From positions 62,001-126,000 of the forward strand of contig JAFEFS010000074.1 of the NCBI GenBank assembly GCA_018240465.1: DNA of 64,000 nucleotides, in the 5' to 3' direction. The notes beneath the pieces are model-generated. The model did no database searches. It was not told the DNA's origin and was given only the letters and a program-made list of their open reading frames with translations. The number at the start of each line of letters is the position of its first letter. The stretch's first letter is position 1. The position numbers and the translations under genes are program-made. This DNA is from Pseudomonadota bacterium. Lineage in GTDB: Bacteria; Pseudomonadota; Gammaproteobacteria; Xanthomonadales; Rhodanobacteraceae. Of this stretch, positions 62,130-64,000 are shown one piece after another.

Positions 62130-64000
62130 ATGCTGTCGATAGTCGAACTCGATTTCGGTACGCCCAGGTCCCGGTCCGCGCAACCCGTGGCGTTGACGAT
62201 CGACGGACGCGAAGTGAGCGTGCCGGCCGGCACCTCCGTATTGCGTGCCGCGAGCGAAGCTGGCATCGCGATCCCCAGGCTTTGCGCCACCGAGCTGCTC
62301 GAGGCATTCGGATCGTGTCGCCTGTGCCTGGTCGAGATCGAAGGGCGCAAGGGCTATCCCGCCTCGTGCACGACGCCGGTCGAAGCGGGAATGAAGGTCA
62401 CGACGCAGTCGGCGCAATTGCAGAAAATCCGTCGCGGCGTGATGGAGTTGTACCTGTCCGACCATGCGTCGGGCGACGAGGCCTTGCCGACCGAAATGCG
62501 CAGGATGATCGAAGCCGTCGGCGTCCGCGAGGTTCGCTACGGATTCGATGGCGCGAACCATCGGCAGGCGGTCCGGGACGAGAGCAATCCGTACTTCCGC
62601 TTCGACCCGGCCGCCTGCATCGTCTGCTCGCGCTGCGTGCGCGCATGCGACGAGCAGCAGGGCACGCTTGCGCTCACGATCGAGGGACGCGGGTTCGATT
62701 CGCGCGTCGTCGCCAGCCAGGACGAAGGCTTCATGCAGTCCGAATGCGTTTCCTGCGGTGCCTGCGTGCAGGCCTGTCCGACCACGGCGCTGACCGAGAA
62801 ATCGCTGCTTGCGCAAGGTCCGGCGCAAAGCAGCACGGTCACGACCTGCGCCTACTGCGGCGTCGGCTGTTCGTTCCGCGCCGAGATGCGCGGCGAAGAA
62901 CTCGTGCGCATGGTGCCGAACAAGGACGGCCACGCCAACCACGGCCATTCCTGCGTCAAGGGCCGTTTCGCGATCGGCTATGCGACGCATGCCGATCGCA
63001 TCCTCAAGCCGATGATCCGCGCCCGGATCGGCGATGCGTGGCGCGAGGTGTCGTGGCAGGAGGCGATCGCGCATACGGCGTCCGAGTTCCGGCGCATCCA
63101 GGCGCAGCACGGCCGTGATTCGATCGGCGGCATCACCTCGAGCCGCTGCACGAACGAGGAGACCTACCTCGTGCAGAAGCTCGTGCGCGCCGGCTTCGGC
63201 AACAACAACGTCGATACCTGCGCGCGCGTCTGCCATTCGCCTACGGGTTACGGGCTCAAGCAGACGTTGGGCGAGTCGGCCGGCACGCAGGATTTCGATT
63301 CGGTCATGCAGGCCGACGTGATCTTCGTCATTGGCGCCAACCCCACGGACGCCCATCCGGTGTTCGCATCGCAGATGAAGCGACGCCTGCGCCAGGGGGC
63401 GAAGCTGATCGTGGCAGACCCGCGCCGCATCGATCTCGTGCGCACGCCGCACGTGCAGGCCGACTTCCACCTGTGTTTGCGCCCGGGCACCAACGTCGCA
63501 CTGTTGACTTCGCTTGCGCACGTGATCGTGGGCGAGGGGCTGGTCGCCGAGGAATTCGTGCGCGCACGCTGCGAGACCGATTCGTTCGCCAAGTGGCGCG
63601 CGTTCGCCGCCGAGCCGCGCCACTCGCCCGAGGCGATGGAGAGCGTCACTGGCGTGCCGGCGGCGGACGTGCGTGCGGCCGCGCGCCTGTACGCGACCGG
63701 CGGCAACGCGGCGATCTACTACGGCCTCGGCGTGACCGAGCATTCGCAGGGTTCGACCGCGGTCATGGCCATCGCCAATCTCGCGATGGCGACCGCCAAC
63801 ATCGGCCGCGAAGGCGTCGGCGTGAATCCGCTGCGCGGCCAGAACAACGTGCAGGGCTCCTGCGACATGGGCTCGTTCCCGCACGAATTTCCCGGCTACC
63901 GCCATGTCGGCGACGCCGCCGTGCGCGCGAGCTTCGAGCAGGCATGGGGCGTGGCGTTGCAGGCCGAACCGGGCCTGCGCATACCGAACATGTTCGAAGC
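62130..64000 (+). CDS. fdsA: NAD-dependent formate dehydrogenase alpha subunit, 3'-truncated by the window
   Basis: About 623 residues are visible, and the frame is still open at the window end. Order: NuoG-like 2Fe-2S domain (residues ~15-90, FGSCRLCLVEIEGRKGYPASCTTP), 4Fe-4S ferredoxin domain (CIVCSRCVRACDEQQG; CVSCGACVQACP), then the molybdopterin domain starting TTCAYCGVGCSF. ARVCHSPT carries Cys368 as the Mo/W ligand (a TGC codon, not selenocysteine). NPTDAHPVFASQMKRRLRQGA and GQNNVQGSCDMGSFP are typical of FDH alpha subunits. It oxidises formate to CO2 for NADH production. Confidence 0.95.
   Translation, partial: MLSIVELDFGTPRSRSAQPVALTIDGREVSVPAGTSVLRAASEAGIAIPRLCATELLEAFGSCRLCLVEIEGRKGYPASCTTPVEAGMKVTTQSAQLQKIRRGVMELYLSDHASGDEALPTEMRRMIEAVGVREVRYGFDGANHRQAVRDESNPYFRFDPAACIVCSRCVRACDEQQGTLALTIEGRGFDSRVVASQDEGFMQSECVSCGACVQACPTTALTEKSLLAQGPAQSSTVTTCAYCGVGCSFRAEMRGEELVRMVPNKDGHANHGHSCVKGRFAIGYATHADRILKPMIRARIGDAWREVSWQEAIAHTASEFRRIQAQHGRDSIGGITSSRCTNEETYLVQKLVRAGFGNNNVDTCARVCHSPTGYGLKQTLGESAGTQDFDSVMQADVIFVIGANPTDAHPVFASQMKRRLRQGAKLIVADPRRIDLVRTPHVQADFHLCLRPGTNVALLTSLAHVIVGEGLVAEEFVRARCETDSFAKWRAFAAEPRHSPEAMESVTGVPAADVRAAARLYATGGNAAIYYGLGVTEHSQGSTAVMAIANLAMATANIGREGVGVNPLRGQNNVQGSCDMGSFPHEFPGYRHVGDAAVRASFEQAWGVALQAEPGLRIPNMFE

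Noticed and set aside
60366..63905. An open frame of 1179 residues antisense to fdsB and fdsA
   Set aside because: The plus strand carries complete Fe-S and molybdopterin motifs; the antisense frame is Arg/Ala-rich and motif-free.
1..64000. CRISPR arrays, prophage, plasmid origin, tRNA or rRNA genes
   Set aside because: No regularly spaced repeats, integrase, replication origin or cloverleaf/rRNA sequence was seen.

Overview
The window is GC-rich chromosomal DNA with no rRNA, tRNA, phage, integrase, transposase or CRISPR array. Gene order and family content point to a gammaproteobacterium of the order Xanthomonadales, probably Rhodanobacteraceae/Dokdonella-like. The main evidence is the run SdhAF4-sdhCDAB-sdhE-ygfX, lolC-lolD, comEC, exbB-exbD, msbA-lpxK, together with several TonB-dependent receptors and Tat-exported hydrolases. 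The assignment is inferred from recall of gene order, not from a search.

Layout. 0-1.7 kb: a Tat-exported M19 dipeptidase-like protein overlapping an exported RidA. 1.7-2.5 kb: a gene-free inverted-repeat element surrounded by short palindromes. 2.5-7.2 kb (minus strand): class IV aminotransferase, sulfotransferase-like protein and a large M14 carboxypeptidase. 7.4-18.5 kb (plus strand): Tat-exported TldD homologue, TldE homologue, then DUF4159, MoxR ATPase, DUF58, a BatA-like membrane protein and two large membrane-anchored proteins. 18.5-30.1 kb (minus strand): two nutrient-uptake style groups. One is beta-helix lipoprotein, diheme cytochrome c lipoprotein and TonB receptor; the other is TonB receptor, PI-PLC-like enzyme and PHP-type phosphoesterase. 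An AraC regulator lies between them. 30.4-41 kb: arginase-fold/FemAB-like pair, cold-shock protein, divergent pirins, a small cytochrome, tcdA, tatD, mgtE, a glycine-zipper lipoprotein, a SleB-like hydrolase and ygfZ. 41-46 kb: the succinate dehydrogenase operon with assembly factors. 46-55.5 kb: beta-barrel protein, lipoprotein export (lolCD), DNA uptake (comEC), ExbBD and lipid A transport/synthesis (msbA, lpxK). 55.5-64 kb: P-type Mg2+ ATPase with a candidate proline-rich leader peptide, FMN-dependent lactate dehydrogenase, and the NAD-linked formate dehydrogenase genes fdsG-fdsB-fdsA, the last cut by the window end.

Much of the window is envelope biology: outer-membrane uptake, lipoprotein and LPS traffic, exported peptidases. 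The rest is electron input to respiration by succinate, lactate and formate. The candidates most worth follow-up are the proline-rich leader upstream of mgtA, the beta-helix/diheme/TonB-receptor group, the PI-PLC/PHP/TonB-receptor group, the arginase/FemAB overlapping pair, a multi-hairpin leader before lolC, and an exported TldD whose conserved C-terminal Cys appears to be Asp.
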